Assembly: GCA_963761655.1 (NCBI GenBank) | Contig: CAVXHI010000003.1 | Location: 1-64,000 of the forward strand | Reading direction: 5' to 3' | Length of the DNA stretch: 64,000 nt | DNA from: RYN-122 sp963761655 | Lineage (GTDB): Bacteria > Actinomycetota > Actinomycetes > Mycobacteriales > SCTD01 | Shown: positions 26,988-35,200 of the stretch, in pieces | Position numbering within the stretch: position 1 is the first letter of the stretch | How the letters are laid out: every line of letters begins with the position of its first letter | Program-made: the position numbers and the translations under genes | Notes under the pieces: model-generated | Databases searched by the model: none | What the model saw: the letters and a program-made list of their open reading frames with translations, nothing else | What the model was told of the DNA's origin: nothing

Positions 26988-27539
26988 GTTGCTCAGCGCC
27001 TCCAGCAGCGCCTTGCCGAACGCGGGCAGGTCGTCGGGGTTGCGGCTGGTGATGAGGGGCCCCGCGCCGTTCGTGTCGACGACGACCTCCTCGTCGACCC
27101 AGGTCGCGCCGGCGTTGCGCAGGTCGGTCTGCAGGCTCGGCCAGCTGGTCATCGTGCGCCCGCGGACGACGTCGGCCTCGATCAGCGTCCAGGGCGCGTG
27201 GCAGACGGCGGCCACGGGCTTGCCGGCGTCCAGGAACGCCTTCGCGAAGGCGACCGCCGCGGGCTGGGTCCGCAGGAAGTCGGGGTTCGCGACACCGCCG
27301 GGCAGCACGAGGGCGGCGAAGGCGGCCGGGTCGGCGTCGTCGAGGGTCTGGTCGACCGGGAACGTGTCGGCCTTGTCCAGGTGGTTCAGGGCCTGCACCT
27401 CGCCCGCGTCGGTGCTGATCAGCGTCGGCGTGCCGCCGGCGTCCTGGACCGCCTTCCAGGGCTCGGTGAGCTCGGCCTGCTCGATGCCCTCGGGGGCGAC
27501 GAGGAAGGCGACGGTCTTGCCGGTCAGGTCAGCGGGCAC
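26985..27539 (-). CDS. DJ-1/PfpI family protein (type 1 glutamine amidotransferase-like)
   Basis: The product is 184 aa with the DJ-1/PfpI fold: FLVAPEGIEQAELTEPW, the conserved Glu of the nucleophile elbow region, VLPGGVANPDFLR and the nucleophile Cys-His in AAVCHAPW. It resembles the YhbO/PfpI branch, linked to protein deglycation or stress resistance, with the exact activity debated. GTG 27539 is preceded by GGAGAACACT. It diverges from the small lipoprotein gene. Confidence 0.87.
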   Translation of the reverse strand: MPADLTGKTVAFLVAPEGIEQAELTEPWKAVQDAGGTPTLISTDAGEVQALNHLDKADTFPVDQTLDDADPAAFAALVLPGGVANPDFLRTQPAAVAFAKAFLDAGKPVAAVCHAPWTLIEADVVRGRTMTSWPSLQTDLRNAGATWVDEEVVVDTNGAGPLITSRNPDDLPAFGKALLEALSN

Positions 27540-27616
27540 AGTGTTCTCCAGGAGTCAGAGGGACGTGTCCCGCTCCTACCCCGGACCGCTCGACCCATGA
27601 GCTTGAGGAGAACACC

Positions 27617-27988
27617 GTGAGCACCACCCGTCCCCGCACCGCCCTCGCCCTCAGCGCGCTCGCCCTCGGCGCCGCCCTGACGGGCTGCAGCGGCTCCGAC
27701 GACGACCGTGGCGCCGCGCCTGCACCCGTGAAGGCGCTCCCGGCCCCGGTGCAGACGCAGGTCCAGACCGACGTCGGCGAGTACCTGGTGAAGCCGCGCA
27801 CCGACATCACGCCGAAGCAGGTGGCCGACACGATCGCCGTCCTCAAGAAGATGGCCGGCGTCCAGGCCGTCAAGACCAACCCCGACGGCCGGGTCGACGT
27901 CGTGTTCCTCGGCGGGTCGACCCCGGCCCAGCGCCAGGCCGCCGTCGCCCAGCTGGCCGCCCTGGGGAACGTCGAGCAGGGCGTCTAG
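27617..27988 (+). CDS. putative lipoprotein, ~123 aa
   Basis: The GTG start has GAGGAG eight bases upstream. The signal peptide (ALALSALALGAALTGC) ends in the lipobox LTGC, so the mature protein is anchored through Cys25. The mature part has a basic/hydrophobic segment and ends in VDVVFLGGSTPAQRQAAVAQ. That pattern is loosely reminiscent of the small extracellular domain of FtsX-type permeases, which is only a similarity in spacing. Function unknown. Confidence 0.72.
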   Translation: MSTTRPRTALALSALALGAALTGCSGSDDDRGAAPAPVKALPAPVQTQVQTDVGEYLVKPRTDITPKQVADTIAVLKKMAGVQAVKTNPDGRVDVVFLGGSTPAQRQAAVAQLAALGNVEQGV

Positions 27989-28025
27989 CCCGCGGCGGGG
28001 GCGAGCAGCGCGCCCCCGCTCACGC

Positions 28026-28065
28026 ACGAAGGAGGGGCGCCCCCGTGGGGACGCCCCTCCTTCGT
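28026..28065. terminator. bidirectional hairpin terminator
   Basis: ACGAAGGAGGGGCG and CGCCCCTCCTTCGT form a perfect 14-base stem around a 12-base loop. It lies between the convergent lipoprotein gene and the secreted-protein gene, so it can end both transcripts. Confidence 0.8.
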
Positions 28066-28136
28066 CATGAGGTCGAGCGAGGGGCGGAGCCCCGGTGGAG
28101 CGGGGCGCTCGCGCGCCCCGCTCCGTGACGCGGGCT

Positions 28137-29038
28137 AGTAGACCAGCCGTCGGACGGACGTTGCTCGTGCCCGTGTTGTTGTTCGGGTTGCCGTTCGCCT
28201 TCACGAAGAAGTCGAAGCGGCCCGAGCCGGTGAACTTGCGGTTGATCGCGTAGAGGCCGTTGGCCCCGACGCGACCCTGCGAGGTCAGGATCTGCTGGCC
28301 GCTGGGCGTCACCCGGTAGAGGGAGACGAGCGAGCCCGACAGGGCCGGCAGGAGCCGACCGCTGAAGGTGTAGTTGCGGACACCGTTGCGCTTCGCCGCG
28401 AGGGAGACGACGTACTGCACCGAGACGGCGTCGCTGGTGCCGAGGTCGGTCGGGGCGGTGCAGTTCTCGTACAGGGCCGCGACGCGCGTGTTGCGCGGCG
28501 GGGTGACGAGGAACTCGAGCGTGCCGTCGGCCGGGATCGTCTGCGCCTCGCGGACCTTGATGAAGGTCGTGGACGGGCGCGTGTAGGCGAAGAGCACCAC
28601 ACGACGACCGGGCGTGCCGGTCACGACGACGTCAGCGCCGGCACCCGCGCGGATGACGACCTGGTTGATCGCCGTGGCGGGCTTGTCGGTGCCGCAGCCG
28701 GGGGCCGGGCTGGTGGGGGGCGTGCTCGGCGACTGCGTGACCGTGACGGTCCGCGTGGTCGTCGGGCCGGGGACCGTGACGGTCGAGGTGACCGGCTGGT
28801 TCACGCAGATGGTCTGGGTGACGGTGACGGTCGAGCTTGCGCCGTTGGTCACCGGGGTGCCCGTGACCGTGCCGGGGTTGCAGTCAGCCGCGGTGGACTT
28901 CTGCGTCACCTTGACGGTCTTGACGTTGCTGGCGGCACTGGCGGAGACGGCGAAGTACGCCGGCACACCAGCACCGAGGACGACGGCCGCGACGCCGGCC
29001 GTCCCGAAGCGCGTGAGCGCCTTCGAAGGTCGGGTCAA
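28137..29038 (-). CDS. secreted protein with Thr/Val-rich linker and C-terminal beta module
   Basis: About 300 aa. An N-terminal signal (VAAVVLGAGVPAYFAVSASA) leads to a low-complexity Thr/Val/Pro region with repeats of TVTV. A C-terminal domain of about 190 residues contains GRRVVLFAYTRPSTTF, YTFSGRLLPALSGSLVSLYR and RKFTGSGRFDFF. The same module ends the DUF4394 protein at 55238-57165. Start TTG 29038 follows AGAGGAAATGTT. Near 28150 one base must be removed for the frame to reach the TAG at 28137 (...RRLVY), a hydrophobic end like that of its relative (...RPTAIF). I do not recognise a named family; a cell-wall or surface role is inferred. Confidence 0.7.
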
Positions 29039-29056
29039 AACATTTCCTCTCTCAGA

Positions 29057-29213
29057 CCGCGGGACAGGTCGTCCCGCGGTTCCAGCGACCGAGGTCGCTG
29101 TAGGGCGGTGTCTCCCGGTGGTGGGGCACCTGATCAGCGTGTCCCACCGGGAGGTGGGAGGTCAGAGCCCCCCACATGCATCTAGGACGACGGGGACAGT
29201 CCCCGGTCGTCCT
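29057..29213 (-). other. structured 5' leader of the secreted-protein gene
   Basis: On the minus strand upstream of TTG 29038 there are successive stems: AGGACGAC/GTCGTCCT with GGGGAC/GTCCCC nested inside (29184-29213), CTCCCGGTGGG with CCCACCACCGGGAG, CAGCGACC/GGTCGCTG, and ACCGCGGGAC/GTCCCGCGGT directly before the ribosome site. It may be an RNA regulator or a set of operators. It lacks the c-di-GMP-I and ydaO consensus cores. Confidence 0.45.
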
Positions 29214-29259
29214 GCTCACGACACTTCTTCCTCGGGACCTCCTCGGAAGGGCTCCGCCC

Positions 29260-29265
29260 TAGGCT
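29260..29265 (+). promoter_or_regulatory. -10 box TAGGCT before the first O-antigen-ligase-like gene
   Basis: TAGGCT is six bases before ATG 29272. The intervening GGAGGG is also a ribosome site if transcription starts further upstream, so the transcript may or may not be leaderless. Confidence 0.5.
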
Positions 29266-29271
29266 GGAGGG

Positions 29272-31244
29272 ATGTCCGGCGCCCCGGTCGGTCCTGCCGA
29301 CGCCCCGCCCGCACTCCCCGACAGCGGGACGAGCTCCCCCGGCGCGGCGCGCGTCCTCCCCCGCTTCCTCGCGGACCGCCTGGTGCTCGCCGGCGTCCTG
29401 CTGCTCACCTGCGCGGTCTTCGACACCTCCGCCCTGGACCCCGTGAACGTGGTCAAGGCGTGCCTGCTCCTGTCCGGCGCCGTCCTGCTGCTCGGCCTCG
29501 CCGCGGTCCGGGCCCTGCGCACCCGGACCCTCCGCCTCCCGACCGGCGCGTCCGCCCTCGTCGGCGTCGTCCTGCTCCTCGCCCTCCTGGTCGCGACCGC
29601 GAGCGCCACCCACACCGGCACCGCGGTCTGGGGGACGTACGGACGCGGCAGCGGCCTGCTGGCCTACGCCGCCGGCCTGGTGGTCTACGCCGTCGGGCTC
29701 CGCGTCCTGCGACGGGAAGGGGCGTCGTACGTGCTGGGCGGGCTGCTCCTGGGGGGGCTGTTCACCGCGCTCTACGGCATCTTGCAGTACACCGGCCACG
29801 ACCGGATCGGCTGGGCCAACCCCTTCAACCCCATCATCTCCGGCCTCGGCAACCCCGACTTCGCCTCCGCCTACCTCGGCATGGCGGTCCCGGCGGCCGC
29901 CTGGGGAGCGCTGTGGACACGCTGGCGACCGGTCGTGCGCCTGCTGTCGGCCGCGGCCCTGACCTTCATGCTGGTCACGGCGGCCCTGTCCTCCGCCGTC
30001 CAGGGTCCGCTCGCCGCGGCCGCCGGGCTGCTCGTCGTCGCGACGGGCTGGTCGCTCGAGCAGGCCCCCGCCCGACGCCGGGTGCCTGCTCGCGCGCCCT
30101 GGGCGCAGCAGTCGCCCTCGGGCTGCTCCTGATGCTGCTCGGGCTGCTGGGCACCGGACCGGCCCGCCCGTTCTTCACGGGTGTGAGCTGGGACGCCCGC
30201 ACCTGGTACTGGGGCGGTGCGCTCGACATGTTCACGTCGGCACCGCTCTGGGGCGTCGGTCTGAGCAACTACGGCATCAACTGGTGGGCGCACCGGCCGC
30301 TCGAGGCCATCGCGACCGGGGGCTACGCCGACGCCGCCCACAGCGTGCCGCTGCAGATGCTCGCCGAGGGCGGGCTCCTGCTGGCCCTCGCGTACCTCCT
30401 GTTCGTCGGGCTCGTCGCCGTACGCCTGGTGCAGGGACTCCGCCGTCTGCAGGGCGAGCAGCGCCTGCTCCTCGCGGGGACGGGCGGCGCCTGGCTCGCC
30501 TACCAGACCCAGGCCGCCGTCTCGATCGACCAGGTGCCGCTGCTGGTGGTCCACTTCGCCCTGGCGGCCGCGGTCCTGTCTGCTGCCGGTGCCGCGCCGC
30601 TGCGCACAGTGCGGCTCCCCGACCTCCCCCGGGCTGCGGCGGTCGCCGGACAGGTGGCGGTGGCGGCAGTCGTCGCCGCAGGTGCGTGGCAGGCCTGGGC
30701 TCCGGAGCGGGCCAGCCGGGCTGCGCTGACAGCGCAGACGCTGCCCGGGGGCGAGGGCGTCCCACTCCTGGAGCACGCTCTCGACCTGCAGCCGCAGGTC
30801 ATCCAGTACTGGCAGCGGCTCGGCGAGACGTGGAACAACGTGGGGCTGCCCGCCGACGCGCTCGACACCTACCGCGAGGCCCTGCGGCACGACGACACCG
30901 ACATCGCCGCACTGGTACGGACCGGCTCCCTGGCCGAGGCGCAGGACGACCTGCCGCTGGCCCGCCGCGCGTTCCGGCGGGCAGCCTCGCTGTCCCCGTT
31001 CGACAGCGGAGTGACGTCAGGAGTGGTCGGCTTCGAGGTGCGGCACGGTGAGGCCGCGACCGCGGCGCGTCGGGCGGAGCGGTTCCTCGTCGACCTGCCC
31101 GGCGACCCGGCCGTGCTGTCCGGCCTCGGTGACGCCCGGGCCGCCCTCGGCGACCGGGCGGGCGCCCGACAGGCGTACGAGCGGGCCCTGGCCGCGAGCC
31201 CGGGGCTGGCCTCGGCCACCACCGGCCTGCAGGCTGTGCGCTAG
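29272..31244 (+). CDS. O-antigen ligase-like polytopic protein with TPR tail, copy 1 (frameshifted)
   Basis: About 657 aa. Ten or more membrane helices with the Wzy_C-type signatures GTYGRGSGLLAYAAGL and NPFNPIISGLGNPDFASAYL are followed by the periplasmic-loop pattern ARTWYWGGALDMFTSAPLWG and AAHSVPLQMLAEGGL. The last 180 residues hold TPR-like helices (LPADALDTYREALRHDDTD; RAFRRAASLSPFDSG). Such proteins join or ligate surface polysaccharide or glycosylate proteins. One shift near 30083 changes frame between ARRR and ACSRALGAAVALGLLL. It is a close paralogue of the gene at 32489 and converges on the membrane-anchored sigma gene, sharing CTAG at the ends. Confidence 0.82.
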
Positions 31245-32437
31245 TCCGGCAGTCCGCCCGACGGGGCCGCCGTCGGCGTCGGCTGGGAGCTCGACGGCGG
31301 AGCCGCGTACTGGCGCTGGAGGCCGTCCGTCGCACCCTCGGTGGGCGTCGGCACCGGCGCGGGAGTGACCGTGGTCGTGACCGTCCCGCTCGCAGCGCGG
31401 CTCGGGACCGGGCTGGCGAGAGGGACGGGGGCGGCACGCGGCGCCTGCGTCACGGTGACCTCCGGGTCGACCGGCGCCGGTCGGGCGACCACCGGACCGG
31501 GGCGGTCGACGCCCTGGGGCAGTGCGTCCGGACCCGGCGTGTCGCGGACGACCACCGGTGCCGGCCGGACCGCCGGGGTGCGGCGGGCCGGCGTCGGCGC
31601 GGCCTTCACGGCGTCGTGGATGAGGGCGGACACGGTCTGCAGCGCCTCCGCCGGCGTCTTCGGTCCACCCAGCAGCAGGGTCAGGCCCGCCAGGGCGACG
31701 ACGACCATCCCCGCACGCTGCGTGCCGGTCACCGCGCTCCTGGCCAGCAGGCTCAGCGTGCTGTGGTCCTCGGCGTCGAGCCCGCGCGCGGTGCGTGTCT
31801 CGACCAGCCGGCGTCGCAGTGCACGTCGAGCCCGGTGGAGCAGGTGCTTGACGCTGTCCTCGGGCACGTCGAGCTCCGCGGCGATCTGCGGGAGCGGCTT
31901 CTCCTCGACCTCGCGCTTGAGCAGCGCCTGCCGGTGGAGGGGAGACAGCAGGGCCAGGGCCTCGCGGACGATCGCCGCGTCCTCGGCCTGGATGACGGGG
32001 TCGTCGGGCTCGTCGTCCGACAGCACGTCCGCCGGCACCGACTCGAGGTCCACCAGCCGCGGCCGGCGCTGGTCGGCGCGGTACCGGTCGATGCAGAGGT
32101 TCGTGATCGTGCGCCGGCAGTAGGCCAGCGCCTGGAGCTCGCTGCTGAGCTCGGGCAGGGCGAGGAACAGCCGCAGGAACGACTCCTGCACCACCTCGTC
32201 GACGTCGCGGGGGTCGCGCAGGAAGCGGCGGGCCTGGGCCGCGAAGGAGCTGCGGTGCCGCAGGTAGAGACCGGCGAAGTCGTGGGGGTCGGCCCCGAGG
32301 ACGCGCTGCGGGTCCAGGGACGACGTCGGGGTCGGCGGCCCGCTCAGCGCGTCGTCGACGGCCTCGGCCAGCACCGGGTCGAGCGACCGGGCCACGGCAG
32401 GATCGCGCAGGGCGACGTCTTCCCGCGACAGGTCCAC
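31241..32437 (-). CDS. ECF-type sigma factor with C-terminal membrane anchor and Pro/Thr-rich tail
   Basis: The product is 398 aa. Region 2 (about 53-125) includes RFLRDPRDVDEVVQESFLRL and TITNLCIDRYRADQRRPR. Region 4 (about 155-215) includes LSPLHRQALLKREVEEKPLP and the recognition helix DVPEDSVKHLLHRARRAL. A single membrane helix follows (RAGMVVVALAGLTLLLGG, about 241-257), then a Pro/Thr/Val-rich tail of 130 residues that would lie outside. A sigma factor tethered by its own helix suggests release by proteolysis or signalling from outside. No separate anti-sigma gene is adjacent. Start GTG, leaderless. The flanking ligase-like genes are likely targets. Confidence 0.83.
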   Translation of the reverse strand: MDLSREDVALRDPAVARSLDPVLAEAVDDALSGPPTPTSSLDPQRVLGADPHDFAGLYLRHRSSFAAQARRFLRDPRDVDEVVQESFLRLFLALPELSSELQALAYCRRTITNLCIDRYRADQRRPRLVDLESVPADVLSDDEPDDPVIQAEDAAIVREALALLSPLHRQALLKREVEEKPLPQIAAELDVPEDSVKHLLHRARRALRRRLVETRTARGLDAEDHSTLSLLARSAVTGTQRAGMVVVALAGLTLLLGGPKTPAEALQTVSALIHDAVKAAPTPARRTPAVRPAPVVVRDTPGPDALPQGVDRPGPVVARPAPVDPEVTVTQAPRAAPVPLASPVPSRAASGTVTTTVTPAPVPTPTEGATDGLQRQYAAPPSSSQPTPTAAPSGGLPD

Positions 32438-32443
32438 GCGCCG

Positions 32444-32482
32444 AGGCTACGCGCCGCGCGGGCAGGTCGGCGTCGATAGCCT
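32444..32482. promoter_or_regulatory. divergent leaderless promoters of the anchored sigma factor and ligase copy 2
   Basis: On the minus strand TAGCCT (32444-32449) is six bases before GTG 32437. On the plus strand TAGCCT (32477-32482) is six bases before ATG 32489. The same hexamer and spacing serve both directions, with 27 bases between the boxes. Confidence 0.6.
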
Positions 32483-32488
32483 GCACCG

Positions 32489-34471
32489 ATGGACGGACTC
32501 TCGCTCGTGCCCGACCGCCTCGTGGTCGCCGGAGCGGTCCTCCTGACCGGTCTGCTGTTCGTCAAGGACGCCAGCGACCCGGTCAACATCGTCAAGCTCT
32601 CCGCGCTCCTGCTGTGCGCGCTCACGGTCGCCGTGCTGGCGGTGTCCCGCGTGGCGCGCGAGCGGGTCCTGCGCCTGCCGTCGGGCGCTCCTGCCTGGGT
32701 CGCCGTCGGGCTGCTCGCCGCGCTCACCCTGGCCGCCGTCGTCGCCCCGCACACGCCGACGGCGCTGTACGGGACGTACGGGCGCAACAGCGGCCTGTTC
32801 GCCTACGCGGCCGCGCTGCTGCTGTACGTCGTCGTCCTGCGCGTCTTCGACGCCGCCTCCACGAAGGTCGTCGCCTTCGGCTTCGTGCTGGCCGCGCTCG
32901 TCACGGCGTCGTACGGGCTGTGCCAGTACCGCGGGATCGACGCCGTCGGGTGGAACAACCCCTTCAACCCGATCATCGCCGCCCTCGGCAACCCCGACTT
33001 CGCCGCGGCGTACATCGCGATCGGCGTCCCCGTCACGGTCTGGGCGGCCTGCTGGCCCGGGTGGAGCACGGCGTGGCGGGTCCTGTCGGGCGGCGCCGCA
33101 CTGCTGATGCTCGTGGTCGCCGTCCTGTCCGACGCCGTGCAGGGACCGATCGCTGCCGCGGCCGGGCTCGTCGTGCTGGGGCTGGCGTGGGCGCTCGGGC
33201 AGTCCGGGCAGGCGCGCCGGCTGAGCCTGGGAGGCGTCGCCGGCGTGTCCGCGCTCGGCCTGCTGGTCCTCGCCGCCGGGGCCGCGGGCACCGGTCCGGG
33301 CAAGGTCGCCTTCGAGGGCATCAGCTACCGCGCCCGCACCTGGTACTGGGAGGGCGCGCTGCACATGTTCCAGCGCTCCCCCGTGTGGGGCGTGGGGCTG
33401 GACAGCTACGGGATCCGGTGGCGGCAGGAGCGGCCGGTCGCCTCGGTGCGCGAGCTCGGCGGCGACCACTTCTCGGACGCCGCCCACAGCGTGCCGCTGC
33501 AGATGCTCGCCCAGGGCGGCCTCGTCCTCGGGCTGGCCTACCTGGCCTTCGTCGGCGTGACGGCGTACTGCCTGGTGAAGGGGCTGCTGCGCCTGCGGGG
33601 GCAGGAGCGGCTCCTGCTCGGGGCGCTCGGCGGGTCGTGGGTGGCCTACCAGGTGCAGTCCCTCATCTCGATCGACCAGATCCCGCTGCTGGTGGCGCAC
33701 TTCGTGCTGGCCGGCGCGGTGGTCGTCGCCAGCGGCCAGGCGCGACTGCACGAGGTCCGTCTGCCGGGGGCGCTCGTGACGACCGCCCCGACAGGACGGC
33801 GGCGAGGAGCACCGCTGCTGCGCACGCGGCAGGTCACCCCGGGCGACTACGCGGTCATCGGGATCGCCGGCGTGCTCGCCCTCGTGCTGGCGTGGCAGTC
33901 CGTCACCCCGCTCCGCGCTGCCCGGGCCAGCTTCGCGGGTGACGCCGCCCTCCCGACCGGCAACGGGACCCTGGCCCTCGCCGACTACGACCGCGCCGCG
34001 GACCTCGACAGCCACAGCGCCCTGTACCTGACGAAGAAGGGGCAGCTCTACAACCAGGCGGACCAGCTGCCGAAGGCGCTGGAGGCCTACCAGGAGGCGG
34101 CGACGAGGGACCCGTTCGACCTCGGCGCACTGCGCACGACGGGGCGGCTCGCCGACAACCAGCAGGACTTCCCGAAGGCGGAGCGGTTCTTCCGTCGTGC
34201 CGCCCTGCTCGACCCCCTGAACTCCGGGACGGTCCTGGACCTGACGCAGTTCCAGCTGCGGCACGGCCAGGCGGCTGCGGCACGGTCCCGGCTCGAGGCG
34301 CTGGTGGGACAGCTGCCGTCGGACGGCGGGCTGTGGGCGACGCTCGGGGACGCGCGGCTAGTGTCGAAGGACTGTCCGGGCGCCCGCACCGCCTACCAGC
34401 AGGCCCTGGCGCTCGACGCCGGGCAGGCAGTGGCGAAGGCGGGTCTGGGCAAGTTGTCGCCCGGCTGCTGA
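32489..34471 (+). CDS. O-antigen ligase-like polytopic protein with TPR tail, copy 2
   Basis: This copy is intact at 660 aa. It has the same architecture as the gene at 29272: GTYGRNSGLFAYAAALLLYV, NPFNPIIAALGNPDFAAAYI, ARTWYWEGALHMFQRSPVWG, AAHSVPLQMLAQGGL, then TPR repeats (LPKALEAYQEAATRDPFD; FPKAERFFRRAALLDPLNSG). It probably polymerises or transfers glycan at the outer face of the membrane. It stands at the start of the glycan locus, and the methyltransferase gene begins 36 bases on after AAAGGGAG. Confidence 0.85.
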   Translation: MDGLSLVPDRLVVAGAVLLTGLLFVKDASDPVNIVKLSALLLCALTVAVLAVSRVARERVLRLPSGAPAWVAVGLLAALTLAAVVAPHTPTALYGTYGRNSGLFAYAAALLLYVVVLRVFDAASTKVVAFGFVLAALVTASYGLCQYRGIDAVGWNNPFNPIIAALGNPDFAAAYIAIGVPVTVWAACWPGWSTAWRVLSGGAALLMLVVAVLSDAVQGPIAAAAGLVVLGLAWALGQSGQARRLSLGGVAGVSALGLLVLAAGAAGTGPGKVAFEGISYRARTWYWEGALHMFQRSPVWGVGLDSYGIRWRQERPVASVRELGGDHFSDAAHSVPLQMLAQGGLVLGLAYLAFVGVTAYCLVKGLLRLRGQERLLLGALGGSWVAYQVQSLISIDQIPLLVAHFVLAGAVVVASGQARLHEVRLPGALVTTAPTGRRRGAPLLRTRQVTPGDYAVIGIAGVLALVLAWQSVTPLRAARASFAGDAALPTGNGTLALADYDRAADLDSHSALYLTKKGQLYNQADQLPKALEAYQEAATRDPFDLGALRTTGRLADNQQDFPKAERFFRRAALLDPLNSGTVLDLTQFQLRHGQAAAARSRLEALVGQLPSDGGLWATLGDARLVSKDCPGARTAYQQALALDAGQAVAKAGLGKLSPGC

Positions 34472-34507
34472 TGCAGCACCCCTGCACCCCTTGAAAGGGA
34501 GCGCCGC

Positions 34508-35200
34508 GTGTCTTCCTCGCGCTATGCCGTCGACATCGACCCCGAGGCGAACACCAGCCACGCGATCATGCTCCGACTGGTGGGGGGCGACAAGCGGGTG
34601 CTGGACCTCGGGTGCTCTGAAGGCGACCTGGCGCGTGCCCTGGGCGCACGCGGCTGCAGGGTCTCGGGCGTCGAGCTCGACGCCGAGGCCGCGGAAAAGG
34701 CGCGCCCGGACCTCGAGCTGCTGCCTCGTCGCCGACCTCCAGACGATGGACCTCTCCTCCGCCCTGCCCGGAGAGCTCTTCGACGTCGTCGTGCTCGGCG
34801 ACGTGCTGGAGCACCTCGACGAGCCCGCTCGAGCTGCTCATGCAGGGCCGGCGCGTGCTCGCCCCGGGCGGGTACGTCGTCGTCAGCATCCCGAACGTCG
34901 CGCACGCGAGCGTGCGGCTGGCCCTGCTGCAGGGTCAGTTCCCCTACCGCGACCTCGGCTTGCTCGATGCCACGCACCTGCGCTTCTTCACCCGCTCGAG
35001 CCTGTACGAGATGCTCGCGCAAGCCGGCCTCGCTCCCGCCGACGTCCGGCGCACCACCGCCGGTCCTTTCGAGACCGAGCTCCAGGTCCGCCGCGGCGAT
35101 GTGCCGCAGGACGTGGTCGACCGGGTCCTGCAGGACCCCGACGCCACGACCTACCAGTTCGTGCTGACCGCGGTGCCGGACGACGCCGGGGCGCAGGTGC
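34508..35200 (+). CDS. class I SAM-dependent methyltransferase domain (frameshifted; may be fused to next GT2)
   Basis: GTG 34508 follows AAAGGGAGCGCC. The protein reads KRVLDLGCSEGDLARALGAR (motif I), VSGVELDAEAAEKARPD, then VADLQTMDLSS after an extra C near 34724. After another shift near 34825 it continues as LELLMQGRRVLAPGGYVVVS, IPNVAHASVRLALLQGQF, FPYRDLGLLDATHLRFF. This is the ubiquinone/menaquinone-type methyltransferase seen in glycan loci. No stop follows the domain in the correct frame: a coiled-coil stretch (RVAELESGLAAARERLE) leads into the glycosyltransferase, so one long two-enzyme protein is possible. Confidence 0.72.

Noticed and set aside
29057..29213. c-di-GMP or c-di-AMP riboswitch in the leader
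   Set aside because: The conserved cores of the c-di-GMP-I and ydaO classes are not present; only stems are seen.
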